DNA of 43,504 nt from 02-FULL-45-11b sp041663485. GTDB taxonomy: Bacteria; Patescibacteriota; Patescibacteriia; Buchananbacterales; UBA6539. The translations under genes were made by a program, and so were the position numbers. The notes under the pieces are model-generated. The model searched no databases. It saw only the letters and a program-made list of their open reading frames with translations, and was not told the origin of the DNA. Numbering within the stretch: the stretch's first letter is position 1; every line of letters begins with the position of its first letter. The DNA lies in NCBI GenBank assembly GCA_041663485.1, contig JBAYMO010000010.1:1-43504 (forward strand). Direction: 5' to 3'. This document shows positions 16,107 through 24,080 of the stretch, piece by piece.

Positions 16107-16646
16107 ATGCCTAAATCGAGTCGTCAAAAAAAAGGCGGGAGGAATGGCCATTCCGATAAAGGCCATAATCGGCCTCGTCAGAATCAGATTCAGTCCCGCG
16201 TGGTGCAGCCGGTAACGGTTGCCAGTCTTACCAACGATTCATCAAGTCACGGCGGCTTGAGCAAGAATGCAAAAGCAGTCGGACCCGTGGTGGAGAAAAA
16301 GTCTGTCCGGCCTTGGTCGGATCTGATCAAGATGAAGCCGGGGGTGACACACTACCGGCAAGCCCAAGCCTCGGCGCGAAAAAAATATCGCCGTAAAGAG
16401 CGGTATGAGCGTTTGCAAAAGAAGGCGTCGGATCGCAAGATTAGCGTGCGCGCTCTTTTGGCCGAGCAATACGCTGAAGCCAGCGAAATCCTGGCCGCAC
16501 CGAAGCGGCGCGAGGCTGAACGCAGGAAGCTTGCGGCTGAGCAGGCGAGCCTTGATGCGGCGCGAAGAAAGCGCGCGGCTGAACTTCACAAGGATGAAGT
16601 GGCTGAATTCGTGCGGATGCATGGTTGTAGGCCAAGTTGGGCCTGA
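16107..16646 (+). CDS. Highly charged hypothetical protein
   Basis: 179 residues, very basic. Residues 1-75 are low-complexity and rich in Ser, Lys, Arg, Gln and Gly. Residues 85-170 are dominated by Arg, Lys, Ala and Glu (for example RKKYRRKERYERLQKKASDR and AERRKLAAEQASLDAARRKR) and should form a long charged helix or coiled coil. No family recognised. An SD GGAGGG lies 3 bases before the ATG, closer than ideal. The base composition is richer in G and C than nearby housekeeping genes. It ends with TGA. Together with the upstream 62-residue gene it forms a small transcription unit closed by a weak hairpin. Confidence 0.65.
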   Translation: MPKSSRQKKGGRNGHSDKGHNRPRQNQIQSRVVQPVTVASLTNDSSSHGGLSKNAKAVGPVVEKKSVRPWSDLIKMKPGVTHYRQAQASARKKYRRKERYERLQKKASDRKISVRALLAEQYAEASEILAAPKRREAERRKLAAEQASLDAARRKRAAELHKDEVAEFVRMHGCRPSWA

Positions 16647-16666
16647 ATCCTGGACGATGGTAGTTT

Positions 16667-16712
16667 ACCCGTTTTCAACCTAGGGGGGGGGTGGAAGAGA
16701 GCGGGTTTTTTT
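16667..16712 (+). terminator. Weak terminator after the 16107 gene, containing a G9 run
   Basis: ACCCG (16667-16671) can pair with CGGGT (16702-16706), followed by seven T. The stem is only 5 bp and the loop is long. The loop contains nine consecutive G (16683-16691), unusual for this window and prone to length variation or sequencing error. Confidence 0.4.
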
Positions 16713-17610
16713 ATTTGCGATGGCTAAACCAGCTGCCAATTTTTTTGCCGAAATTAGAAATCGCCCCGGGTTCGTTAATTTTTTTAATCTGACTTTCAAA
16801 ATTTTGTTTTTTAATGGCGGCCAAAACCTCATGAAAAATTAATTTATAGGCCTGCTGATAAATTCCAAATTCTTGCGGGAGGCTGTGGATCTTAAAGATT
16901 GAATCAAGCTCTTGACCGATTTGGTTGACGTCTGCTTCCTGCCAACTAGCCGCCAGGACTAAATTATTCATCGTTAAGCTTATATTTTCTATGGCCGCGA
17001 TTACTTTTTCCGGCTGGTATTCTTGTTTATTGGATCGGATAATTTTAAACTGGCCGATAATTTTATTCAATTCGCCAAGATTATTGGTTTGACTGATTGC
17101 CTCGGTCATCAATTCGGTTTGTTTTTCTTTAAACCTTTTTGCCCATTCTTGCTCCATTAAGTTTTTAACTTTTTGGCGCAAGCCAAGACTACCTTGACCG
17201 ATTGGAATATTGGTTAATTTTTGCCAAAGTTCGTTGTTGGTTTCATCTTTTTTGCCGGTAATAACCGTTAGTAATAGGTGGTCGACATTTTCCTGAAAAT
17301 ATTTTTCGAAATTTCTTATTTCACCAATCACGTAATCGCTGGTGTATTCGCCTTCCGGCTCGGTGCCGCTAACTCTATCAAACTTTTCCAAAGAATGGCA
17401 AAGTTCATCTAAACTGGTAGCCTGACCCACCATCTCCGGAGTAATAAAAGATTTTAAAACCTTTGGGGTTTCAAAATTCGGTCGAGCGGCGGTTCTTTTG
17501 GGTTTATCAAACCGGAAATACTGTTCATAATTATCGGCTGTTTCTGCGTCAGGTTGAGGTGGATATTCAGTTTGACGCGCCAAATTGTCCGAAGATCTAA
17601 AATTTTTCAT
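16711..17610 (-). CDS. Hypothetical soluble protein
   Basis: 299 residues from the ATG at 17610; GGAG lies 12 bases upstream, and a TTG six codons earlier overlaps it. No family recognised. No signal peptide or membrane segment is seen. The first 65 residues are polar and proline-containing, probably disordered. The remainder is predicted largely helical, with many Lys, Glu and Gln and possible coiled-coil stretches (about residues 140-165 and 215-275). It converges on the 16107 gene and faces away from the CoA-transferase. No neighbour suggests a function. Confidence 0.75.
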   Translation of the reverse strand: MKNFRSSDNLARQTEYPPQPDAETADNYEQYFRFDKPKRTAARPNFETPKVLKSFITPEMVGQATSLDELCHSLEKFDRVSGTEPEGEYTSDYVIGEIRNFEKYFQENVDHLLLTVITGKKDETNNELWQKLTNIPIGQGSLGLRQKVKNLMEQEWAKRFKEKQTELMTEAISQTNNLGELNKIIGQFKIIRSNKQEYQPEKVIAAIENISLTMNNLVLAASWQEADVNQIGQELDSIFKIHSLPQEFGIYQQAYKLIFHEVLAAIKKQNFESQIKKINEPGAISNFGKKIGSWFSHRK

Positions 17611-17733
17611 ATTTTTATTAATCTCCAATATTTATCTTATTTTACCAAATTTGCTTAATCATCACAACTTTTTTCATATCCTAATAATGCTTAAACGCTT
17701 TTATTAAAATTAAAACGTGTTTTGTTGTTAGCG

Positions 17734-17762
17734 TTGACCTTTTATCAATTTTAGCCTATAGT
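17734..17762 (+). promoter_or_regulatory. Promoter of the CoA-transferase (leader copy 1)
   Basis: TTGACC (17734-17739) and TATAGT (17757-17762) with a 17-base spacer. The same promoter, identical in sequence, precedes pyrF at 19621. Confidence 0.75.
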
Positions 17763-17774
17763 TTTATTGATTGA

Positions 17775-17808
17775 ATGGAGGGACATCAGTTTGTTCTTTC
17801 CATTTTTT
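17775..17808 (+). promoter_or_regulatory. Leader hairpin, attenuator-like (copy 1)
   Basis: ATGGAGGG (17775-17782) pairs with CTTTCCAT (17796-17803), including two G-U pairs, around a 13-base loop, and six T follow (17803-17808). The hairpin would hide both the leader ATG and the GGAGGG and could act as a premature terminator only about 40 bases into the RNA. The real SD (AGGAGA) of the CoA-transferase lies farther downstream. Confidence 0.5.
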
Positions 17809-17862
17809 GTGCCTTTTGGTTTTCATCTCTTTGCGCGGCAAGGAGCGGATAGGAGACGTCAG

Positions 17863-19506
17863 ATGAGACTTACGGACATGGTACCGATTGTGTTTAATGT
17901 GGCCAGGTTGGCGCGATGGAGGGCCGCATCGAAAAAGCCATTGGATATTGGGAGGAACTACCACCCTGCCAATGACGACAGGTTTATGTCAGCCGCTCGA
18001 GCGGCTTCGCTGATCCATAGTTATGATGTTTTGGTTTTGACTGGCTTGGGTGCGACTGGCTGGACACCGGCTATGATGCAGGCAATTGCTGCCCGGCATT
18101 CTGAATTATTGGGTTTGACCCTAATCGCCATTGCGGGTCAAGGCGGCCGTGATCGGCTTGATGGGTCGGGTGATGACTTGGCGCTATATCCCGGGTTGCT
18201 TGGTGAGTTGATTACTGGGCACGCGGAAACTTTTCGACGCTGCTTGAAGGCGGCTGAGCGCGACAAGAGACTCAAGATTAGCTTGATTCCCCAAGGGGCG
18301 CTTTCACGCTTGATACAGGCCAAGGCTCAAGGCATGAAAACTTTTCGCACCAAAGCGGGTATTGGTACTTTCGTTGATCCGCGCTGGGGCACGGGCACGA
18401 TCGTGGCCAACACGGACAAGCAGTGGGTTCGAATTGTTGACGGCGAGTTGGAGTATGATTGTCCGGATAACAATATGGTGGTGATTATCAATGCCACCGC
18501 GGTTGACGATCGTGGTAATGTTTATGTGCACGAATGTGCTTTGTTGGGGGAAATGAAAAACGCATCTTTGGCCGCTAAACGTCACGGCGGTAAGGTGATT
18601 GTTCAGTGTGGTTCTGTGCAGGAGTATCGGCCGGATGAGATTTATATCCCTGGCAATATGGTTGATGCTATTGTGGTTCGGCCGGAAACGCCCCAGACAC
18701 TTTGCTATACTCAACGTCGTCCGAACCGTTCATTGGTGGTCGGATCCAAAGCCGATCTTCGGCGTTCCTTGGCGATAGTCAAAGCCATTAATCGAGTGGC
18801 GGGCTTTACTCCCAAGCGCAGCAAGGATGATTTGATGTTGGCTAAAGCCGCGGCCGTGGTGGTAGCCGATTCAATAAATGGGAGCCATAATCTGATTGTG
18901 GGTGTTGGCATGCCCGAAGAAGCAGCCGTTCAGTTGGCTTTGGCTGGTGTTCTTCAACGTCTGAGAATGATGGTAGAGAGTGGTCCGATTGGTGGTATTG
19001 CCGCCAGTGGCGCATTATTCGGTTGCATGTTTTTGCCGGAAGAACTGGTGGAATCTTGTGAAGCCTTTGCCCGCATTGAAAGTGGGGAGGGAGGCATAGT
19101 GGCTGTTTTGGGGGCTCTGGAGATTGATTTTCGCGGCAATGTCAATTTGTCCCGCAAAGCCAAGGGTATTCTAGGCACTGTTGGCCCTGGTGGTTCCACG
19201 GTAATTATCGACGGTGCTAAAACGATTGTGTTTGTCATGCATCTTTTCAACGGTAAAAGCCTGCGCGTCGTTGAGAACGTGAGTGAGGTAACTTTCAGTG
19301 CCTCACAAGCATTGAATGATGGCAAAGAGGTGTACTATGTTACTGACGTCGGAGTTTTTTATCTGACCAAGGACGGTCTTGAGCTGATCAATCTCATGCC
19401 TGGTGTCAGCCTAAAAGAAGCCAGGGCGATTATGCCCTTTGATTTCAAGGCTCAGACCAATGTTTCCGGTCTTGAAACTAACATCGCTTTGCGTCTGAGT
19501 ATCTAA
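17863..19506 (+). CDS. Family I acyl-CoA transferase (acetate/propionate CoA-transferase type)
   Basis: 547 residues from the ATG at 17863, supported by AGGAGA about 7 bases upstream; the reading frame stays open back into the 77-bp leader. Family I enzymes move CoA between carboxylic acids through a glutamyl-CoA intermediate. This is the fused alpha-beta form, like YdiF and propionate CoA-transferase. The oxyanion region reads SLIPQGALSRLIQA followed by GIGTFVDPRWGTG, and the likely catalytic Glu is residue 372 in MMVESGPIGG, followed by VGPGGS further on. The substrate pair cannot be fixed; acetate or propionate would fit fermentation. It is monocistronic with a strong terminator, and shares its promoter/leader with pyrF. 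Confidence 0.85.
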   Translation: MRLTDMVPIVFNVARLARWRAASKKPLDIGRNYHPANDDRFMSAARAASLIHSYDVLVLTGLGATGWTPAMMQAIAARHSELLGLTLIAIAGQGGRDRLDGSGDDLALYPGLLGELITGHAETFRRCLKAAERDKRLKISLIPQGALSRLIQAKAQGMKTFRTKAGIGTFVDPRWGTGTIVANTDKQWVRIVDGELEYDCPDNNMVVIINATAVDDRGNVYVHECALLGEMKNASLAAKRHGGKVIVQCGSVQEYRPDEIYIPGNMVDAIVVRPETPQTLCYTQRRPNRSLVVGSKADLRRSLAIVKAINRVAGFTPKRSKDDLMLAKAAAVVVADSINGSHNLIVGVGMPEEAAVQLALAGVLQRLRMMVESGPIGGIAASGALFGCMFLPEELVESCEAFARIESGEGGIVAVLGALEIDFRGNVNLSRKAKGILGTVGPGGSTVIIDGAKTIVFVMHLFNGKSLRVVENVSEVTFSASQALNDGKEVYYVTDVGVFYLTKDGLELINLMPGVSLKEARAIMPFDFKAQTNVSGLETNIALRLSI

Positions 19507-19530
19507 GCGTTTTTGGTTCAAAAATATTGT

Positions 19531-19563
19531 GGCCTCAATAACTTCGGTTGGTGAGGCTTTTTT
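19531..19563 (+). terminator. Intrinsic terminator of the CoA-transferase
   Basis: GCCTCA (19532-19537) and TGAGGC (19552-19557) form a 6-bp stem with a 14-base loop, then a T-run to 19563. Confidence 0.85.
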
Positions 19564-19620
19564 ATATCTACCAAATCGTCATTGCGCATGTAGGTCGAAA
19601 TAAATATAATCAGTAGTTAA

Positions 19621-19649
19621 TTGACCTTTTATCAATTTTAGCCTATAGT
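19621..19649 (+). promoter_or_regulatory. Promoter of pyrF (leader copy 2)
   Basis: TTGACC (19621-19626) and TATAGT (19644-19649), 17 bases apart, identical to the copy at 17734. Confidence 0.75.
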
Positions 19650-19661
19650 TTTATTGATTGC

Positions 19662-19695
19662 ATGGAGGGACATCAGTTTGTTCTTTCCATTTTTT
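19662..19695 (+). promoter_or_regulatory. Leader hairpin, attenuator-like (copy 2)
   Basis: Same hairpin as copy 1: ATGGAGGG (19662-19669) with CTTTCCAT (19683-19690), then a T-run. The pyrF SD GAGGA (19710-19714) lies downstream of the hairpin and is free of it. Confidence 0.5.
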
Positions 19696-19721
19696 GTTTG
19701 ACAACCGCTGAGGATTTTATC

Positions 19722-20570
19722 ATGACGTATCTTCAACAATTACTTCAAGATCAAGCCGACAGGAAAAGTTACATTTGCGCGGGCGTTGATACCGATGACG
19801 AAAAGATGCCCAAAGGTCGCAGTGGCCAGTTGCTGGGTCGTGGCAGTCTGAAGTCGCGGCTGTTGTATTTCGGTAAGCAGTATCTATATCAACTATTCGA
19901 CAGGACTTGCGTCTGTAAGCCCAACCTGGCGTTTTGGGCGGCTTATGGCGCCGAAGACACTTTAACGGAGTTGATCCAATATGCCCACGACTTAGGTATG
20001 CAGGTCATTCTTGACGCCAAGTATGGTGATATTGGCAATACCGCCAGGTTTTACGCCAAGACCGCGTTCGAGCGGTTCAAAGCCGATGCGGTTACCGTCA
20101 ACGCCTATCTTGGTTCAGATACGCTTGACCCGTGGCTGGACTATGGCCCTGAACATGCCGTATACGTTTTGTGCCATACCAGTAACCCTGGCGCCGGTGA
20201 ATTTCAGGAGCAGATGTTGTCCTCAGTCGATCGTCAGCTCTTTGTCCATTTGGCAGATAAAGTTACGGCCAAGCAAAAGGACGGCTGCACCCAGATAGGA
20301 CTTGTCATGGGGGCAACTTTTCCCGAGCAGATCAAGCTGCTGCACGGAGTTGTGCCCGACGATACGACGCCGCTTTTGCTTCCCGGTATCGGTAAACAAG
20401 AGGGAGCCTTATTGGAGACCATAAGGAATGCCCGGCGCTATCCATTCGTTGTCAATATGTCGCGCGAATTAATGTACGCGGCGAGAAATCGCCACTTTGC
20501 CCAGGCGGCAGCGGCCAAGGCTGGGGAATACAATATTCGTATTGCCGAAGTCATGGCGGCCACGGCTTAA
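19722..20570 (+). CDS. pyrF: Orotidine 5'-phosphate decarboxylase (type 2)
   Basis: 282 residues from the ATG at 19722, chosen because GAGGA ends 7 bases upstream; an in-frame ATG at 19662 lies in the duplicated leader. The enzyme converts orotidine monophosphate to UMP, the last step of de novo pyrimidine synthesis. The catalytic array D-x-K-x-x-D is at Asp98, Lys100 and Asp103 in DAKYGDIGNT; type 2 enzymes usually read DAKRGDIGNT, so Tyr replaces Arg between the catalytic residues. LLPGIGKQEG near residue 220 fits the phosphate-binding loop. No other pyrimidine gene is nearby; the enzyme is controlled by the same leader as the CoA-transferase and ends at its own terminator. Confidence 0.92.
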   Translation: MTYLQQLLQDQADRKSYICAGVDTDDEKMPKGRSGQLLGRGSLKSRLLYFGKQYLYQLFDRTCVCKPNLAFWAAYGAEDTLTELIQYAHDLGMQVILDAKYGDIGNTARFYAKTAFERFKADAVTVNAYLGSDTLDPWLDYGPEHAVYVLCHTSNPGAGEFQEQMLSSVDRQLFVHLADKVTAKQKDGCTQIGLVMGATFPEQIKLLHGVVPDDTTPLLLPGIGKQEGALLETIRNARRYPFVVNMSRELMYAARNRHFAQAAAAKAGEYNIRIAEVMAATA

Positions 20571-20590
20571 ACGGCCGAGATTTATTTAAT

Positions 20591-20632
20591 CCCGCTGGTT
20601 CTGAGATAAATCGGAATTCCAGCGGGTTTTTT
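20591..20632 (+). terminator. Intrinsic terminator of pyrF
   Basis: CCCGCTGG (20591-20598) and CCAGCGGG (20619-20626) form an 8-bp GC-rich stem with a 20-base loop, followed by six T. Confidence 0.9.
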
Positions 20633-20693
20633 ATTATAATTTTTAATAAAATTCGCAGTAGATTTATTTGGATTTTTTTGATAAAATAGGTTA

Positions 20694-23600
20694 ATGGAAA
20701 TCAATTTAAAAACTTTAAATTCGGAGCAAAAAGAGGCGGTAATATATGATAACGGGCCACTTCTGATTGTGGCCGGTGCCGGTACCGGCAAGACAACCGT
20801 GATTACTCAAAGAATCGGTTGGTTAATAGAGCAAAACAAATGCCGGCCGGATGAAATTTTGGCGTTGACTTTTACCGACAAAGCGGCTCAGGAAATGGAG
20901 GAACGCGTAGATAAACTTTTGCCGTATGGTTATATTGATTTGTGGATTTTAACTTTTCACGCTTTCGCGGAAAAGATTTTGAAAGAAAATGCTTTGGAAA
21001 TCGGTTTGCCTAACGATTTTAAATTGCTTAATCAAACTGAGCAGTGGCTTTTGGTTAGAAAAAATTTAGACCGATTTAATTTGGATTTTTATCGACCCTT
21101 GGGTAATCCGACCAAATTTATTCACGCTTTAATTAAACTTTTTTCCCGCGCCAAAGACGAGGTGATTGAACCTAAGGATTATTTGGCTTATGCCAAGAAT
21201 TTACGCCTGAATTCAGATTCTTCTGATTTTGTTAAAGAGGTAATTGATCCGGAAATACTGGCCGATTTAAGTAAACAAGAAAAAAAGGAAATCATGGCTT
21301 TGGAGATTAAAAAAGCTGAAGAAGTGGCCAATGCTTTTCATGTCTATCAACAGCTGCTTTTGGATAATGAAGCTTTGGATTTCGGCGATTTGGTAAATTA
21401 CTGTCTGCAGCTTTTTCAGAAACGGCCGGCGGTTTTGGCGCGTTACCGTCAAAAATTCAAATATATTCTGGTTGATGAGTTTCAAGACACGAATTACGCT
21501 CAATATGAACTGATCAAATTATTAGTTCAACCCCGAAATAACATTACCGTGGTGGGAGATGATGATCAATCCATCTACAAATTTCGCGGCGCTTCAGTGT
21601 CGAATATTTTGGAGTTTAAAAAAGATTATCCCAAGGCCAAAGAATTATTTTTAAACCAAAATTATCGCTCCACGCAAGAGATTTTGGATTGGTCTTATAA
21701 ATTTATTCAACAAAATAACCCAGACCGGCTTGAAGTTAAATTAGCTAAAGCCGGTGATAAAAATAAATTGACCAAAAAACTCAAAGCTAATATCTCTGGC
21801 CAAGGTTTAATCAGACACCTGGCTTTTGAAACGGCTGACGATGAGATTCGGGGGGTGCTAAAACAAATTGTTGATTTAAAAGAAAAAGACAAAGACGCGG
21901 CCTGGAGCGATTTTGCGATTTTGGCGCGCACTAATGATGTGGCCAACTCCTTTGTCACTTCCATCAGCCAAACCAATATTCCTTTTCAATTTTTGGCTTC
22001 GCGTGGATTATACGTCAAGCCGATAGTTTTAGATATTTTAGCCTATCTTAAATTACTGGATAATTATCATGAAGGACCGGCCATGTATCGGGTTTTGAAT
22101 TTTTCGGTTTTTGATTTAGCGCCCCAGGATTTGAATAATTTACTTTATCTGTCCAGTCGCAAAGGTCATTCAATTTTTCAAACGTTACAGAATACAATAA
22201 CTAGTGCTCAGATGGAAGATGATTTGCGCGAGCAATTTAAAAAAATTGTTGGTTTGATTGAAAAGCATAGTCGGCTGGCTTTGGATAAAACGGTCGGTGA
22301 GGTGGTGATGGCTTTTCTGGACGAAACCGGTTATTTGAAATATTTAACCAAAGAAGACAGTTTGGCCACTCAAATGTCAGTGAGCTATTTAAACCAGTTT
22401 TATAAAAAAATCGTTGAATCTGAAAACGCGTTTGAAGACAAATCAGTCAAGAATTTCTTGCAATTAATTGAGTTAGAGCTGGAGGCCGGGGAGGCTGGGT
22501 CGTTGCAAAAAAGTCTGGACGAAGGTCCGGATAGCGTTAAAATTATGACGGTTCATTCGGCCAAAGGTTTGGAATTCAAATATGTTTTTTTAGTCAATTT
22601 AGTCGAACGCCGTTTTCCAACCGGCGAACGCCGCGATCCGATTGAATTGCCGGACGCGTTAGTCAAGGAAATCTTGCCCGAAGGTGATGCCCATTGGCAA
22701 GAAGAGCGGCGGTTATTTTATGTGGCTATGACCAGAGCCAAGATTGGTTTGTTTTTTACTTCGGCTTATGACTGCGGCGGCGCTCGCCGGAAAAAACTTT
22801 CGCCCTTTTTGCTGGAATTAAAAAATTTGGGCTTTGGTATTCAAATAGAGGATAAAATGCCCAAGGGTAAAGGAGTAATGGGCGAAAAGACCAGTGAAAT
22901 CGGCCAGGACATAAAACGGGTAGATGAATTGACGCCGGTTTTTCCGGAAAATTTTTCTTTCAGTCAGTTGAAAGCTTTTGAGACTTGTCCTTATCAGTAT
23001 CGATTTGCCCATATTTTGCGCGTGCCCGTGCGAGGCAAAGCGCAATTTTCTTTCGGCAAAACTATCCACGCCACTTTGCAACAGTTTTTTAATTTAGCCA
23101 TTGAACGCCAAAGTGTTAAACAAACGGATTTGTTCGGCCAAGAAATTAATCAGGAAAAACCTGTTGGTAAAAATAAAAAAGCTGAAACTCGGGGACCAAA
23201 GCCGCCGGTTAGTTTGGCTGAGCTGTTAGAGATTTACGAAAATGCCTGGATTGACGATTGGTATACCAGCCGCCAAGAGCACGACGAGTATCACCAAAAG
23301 GGCCGAAAGACCTTAACGGAATTTTATCAAAGCATTGAAGCTAATTTTCCCAAACCAAAGTATTTGGAATTGCCGTTTACTTTTCGTTTGGAAGAAAATG
23401 GGGAAACGTATGGCATCAAAGGGGTGATTGATCGCATTGACGATTTAGGCGATGGAGTGGAAATTATTGATTATAAAACCGGAGCCGGCAAAACCCAAGA
23501 AAATTTTTCCGGTGAAGACAAGGAGCAGCTTTTAATTTATCAATTAGCGGCCGAAAGATTATTTCCGGAAACGGTTAAGACTTTATCTTTTTATTATGTG

Positions 23601-23768
23601 GAAGCCGGCCACAAGATTTCATTTATCGGTTCCAAAAAGGATTTGGATAATTTGCATAAAAAAATTATTAATAATATCAATGAAATTAAAAAGGGCAAAT
23701 TCCCGCCTAAGCCTGGCATGATGTGCCAATGGTGTGATTTCAAAAATATTTGTGAATTCAGACAATAA
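20694..23768 (+). CDS. UvrD/AddA-type helicase fused to a RecB-family nuclease with Fe-S cysteines
   Basis: 1024 residues. An N-terminal superfamily 1 helicase shows Walker A GAGTGKTT near residue 30, the Q-motif NSEQKEAV, DDDQSIYKFRGA near residue 290, TVHSAKGLEF near residue 620 and FYVAMTRAK near residue 675. The C-terminal third is a PD-(D/E)XK nuclease: FSFSQLKAFETCPYQYRF, then GVIDRID (Asp913) and EIIDYKTG (Asp926, Lys928). Cys765 plus Cys1011, Cys1014 and Cys1020 match the four-cysteine iron-sulfur staple of AddB-like nucleases. The single chain combines the parts of an AddAB complex and likely processes double-strand breaks for recombination. A TAAAAT -10-like element lies 6 bases before the ATG, hinting at a leaderless mRNA. 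Confidence 0.92.
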   Translation: MEINLKTLNSEQKEAVIYDNGPLLIVAGAGTGKTTVITQRIGWLIEQNKCRPDEILALTFTDKAAQEMEERVDKLLPYGYIDLWILTFHAFAEKILKENALEIGLPNDFKLLNQTEQWLLVRKNLDRFNLDFYRPLGNPTKFIHALIKLFSRAKDEVIEPKDYLAYAKNLRLNSDSSDFVKEVIDPEILADLSKQEKKEIMALEIKKAEEVANAFHVYQQLLLDNEALDFGDLVNYCLQLFQKRPAVLARYRQKFKYILVDEFQDTNYAQYELIKLLVQPRNNITVVGDDDQSIYKFRGASVSNILEFKKDYPKAKELFLNQNYRSTQEILDWSYKFIQQNNPDRLEVKLAKAGDKNKLTKKLKANISGQGLIRHLAFETADDEIRGVLKQIVDLKEKDKDAAWSDFAILARTNDVANSFVTSISQTNIPFQFLASRGLYVKPIVLDILAYLKLLDNYHEGPAMYRVLNFSVFDLAPQDLNNLLYLSSRKGHSIFQTLQNTITSAQMEDDLREQFKKIVGLIEKHSRLALDKTVGEVVMAFLDETGYLKYLTKEDSLATQMSVSYLNQFYKKIVESENAFEDKSVKNFLQLIELELEAGEAGSLQKSLDEGPDSVKIMTVHSAKGLEFKYVFLVNLVERRFPTGERRDPIELPDALVKEILPEGDAHWQEERRLFYVAMTRAKIGLFFTSAYDCGGARRKKLSPFLLELKNLGFGIQIEDKMPKGKGVMGEKTSEIGQDIKRVDELTPVFPENFSFSQLKAFETCPYQYRFAHILRVPVRGKAQFSFGKTIHATLQQFFNLAIERQSVKQTDLFGQEINQEKPVGKNKKAETRGPKPPVSLAELLEIYENAWIDDWYTSRQEHDEYHQKGRKTLTEFYQSIEANFPKPKYLELPFTFRLEENGETYGIKGVIDRIDDLGDGVEIIDYKTGAGKTQENFSGEDKEQLLIYQLAAERLFPETVKTLSFYYVEAGHKISFIGSKKDLDNLHKKIINNINEIKKGKFPPKPGMMCQWCDFKNICEFRQ

Positions 23769-23770
23769 TT

Positions 23771-24067
23771 ATGTCTTTTACTTCCATTAAAAAAATTATT
23801 CCCAAATCGGTCAAAGCCGCCGGAATTCAAAACAATCTTAATGAAGCCAAGATTTTAGAAAATTTTAATGAAACGGCCGCCAAGGTTTTTGGCGATCGCG
23901 TTTTAAAAAAGATTAAGCCTTTGTATATTAAAGACGGAACCTTAATGGTGGCGTGTCTTTCTGATGTTTTAGCTCAATATATTAGAGAAAATGAGCGAAG
24001 ATTTTTGTTTGAATTGAATCGTCCTTTTGGTAAAGGGATAATTGAAAAAATTAGATTTTTAGCCTAA
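23771..24067 (+). CDS. DUF721/DciA-like protein
   Basis: 98 residues, beginning 2 bases after the helicase-nuclease stop. The pattern of a helical N-terminus followed by a short beta-alpha domain (LKKIKPLYIKDGTLMVACLS, then YIRENERRFLFELN and IIEKIRFLA) fits the DUF721 family. DciA members load the replicative helicase DnaB in bacteria without DnaC or DnaI. This protein is small and keeps mainly the conserved domain, so a role in helicase loading is possible but inferred. Likely cotranscribed with the upstream nuclease and the downstream Memo-AMMECR1 gene. Confidence 0.7.
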   Translation: MSFTSIKKIIPKSVKAAGIQNNLNEAKILENFNETAAKVFGDRVLKKIKPLYIKDGTLMVACLSDVLAQYIRENERRFLFELNRPFGKGIIEKIRFLA

Positions 24068-24080
24068 TGAGTCAAAATTT

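Larger units (their letters stand above)
17734..17810 (+). repeat. 77-bp direct repeat, copy 1 (promoter plus leader)
   Basis: Identical to 19621-19697 except for one base (A at 17774, C at 19661). It covers a complete promoter, a possible ATG leader start (17775), a GGAGGG sequence and a hairpin with a T-run. The similarity stops abruptly at both ends. The two genes it precedes are unrelated, so only the control region was copied. Confidence 0.95.
19621..19697 (+). repeat. 77-bp direct repeat, copy 2 (promoter plus leader)
   Basis: Second copy of the 17734-17810 element with one substitution. Here the leader ATG at 19662 is in frame with pyrF and would add 20 residues if used. The attenuator-like hairpin is at 19662-19690 with its T-run to 19695. 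Confidence 0.95.

Noticed and set aside
15856..16215. 119-codon open frame overlapping the two small genes after hppA
   Set aside because: It has no SD at its start and conflicts with the frames that have AGGAGG and GGAGGG upstream.
16242..16635. Two long antisense frames across the 16107 gene
   Set aside because: They have no SD or promoter, and the sense frame has better start signals. They arise from the GC-rich codons of the sense gene.
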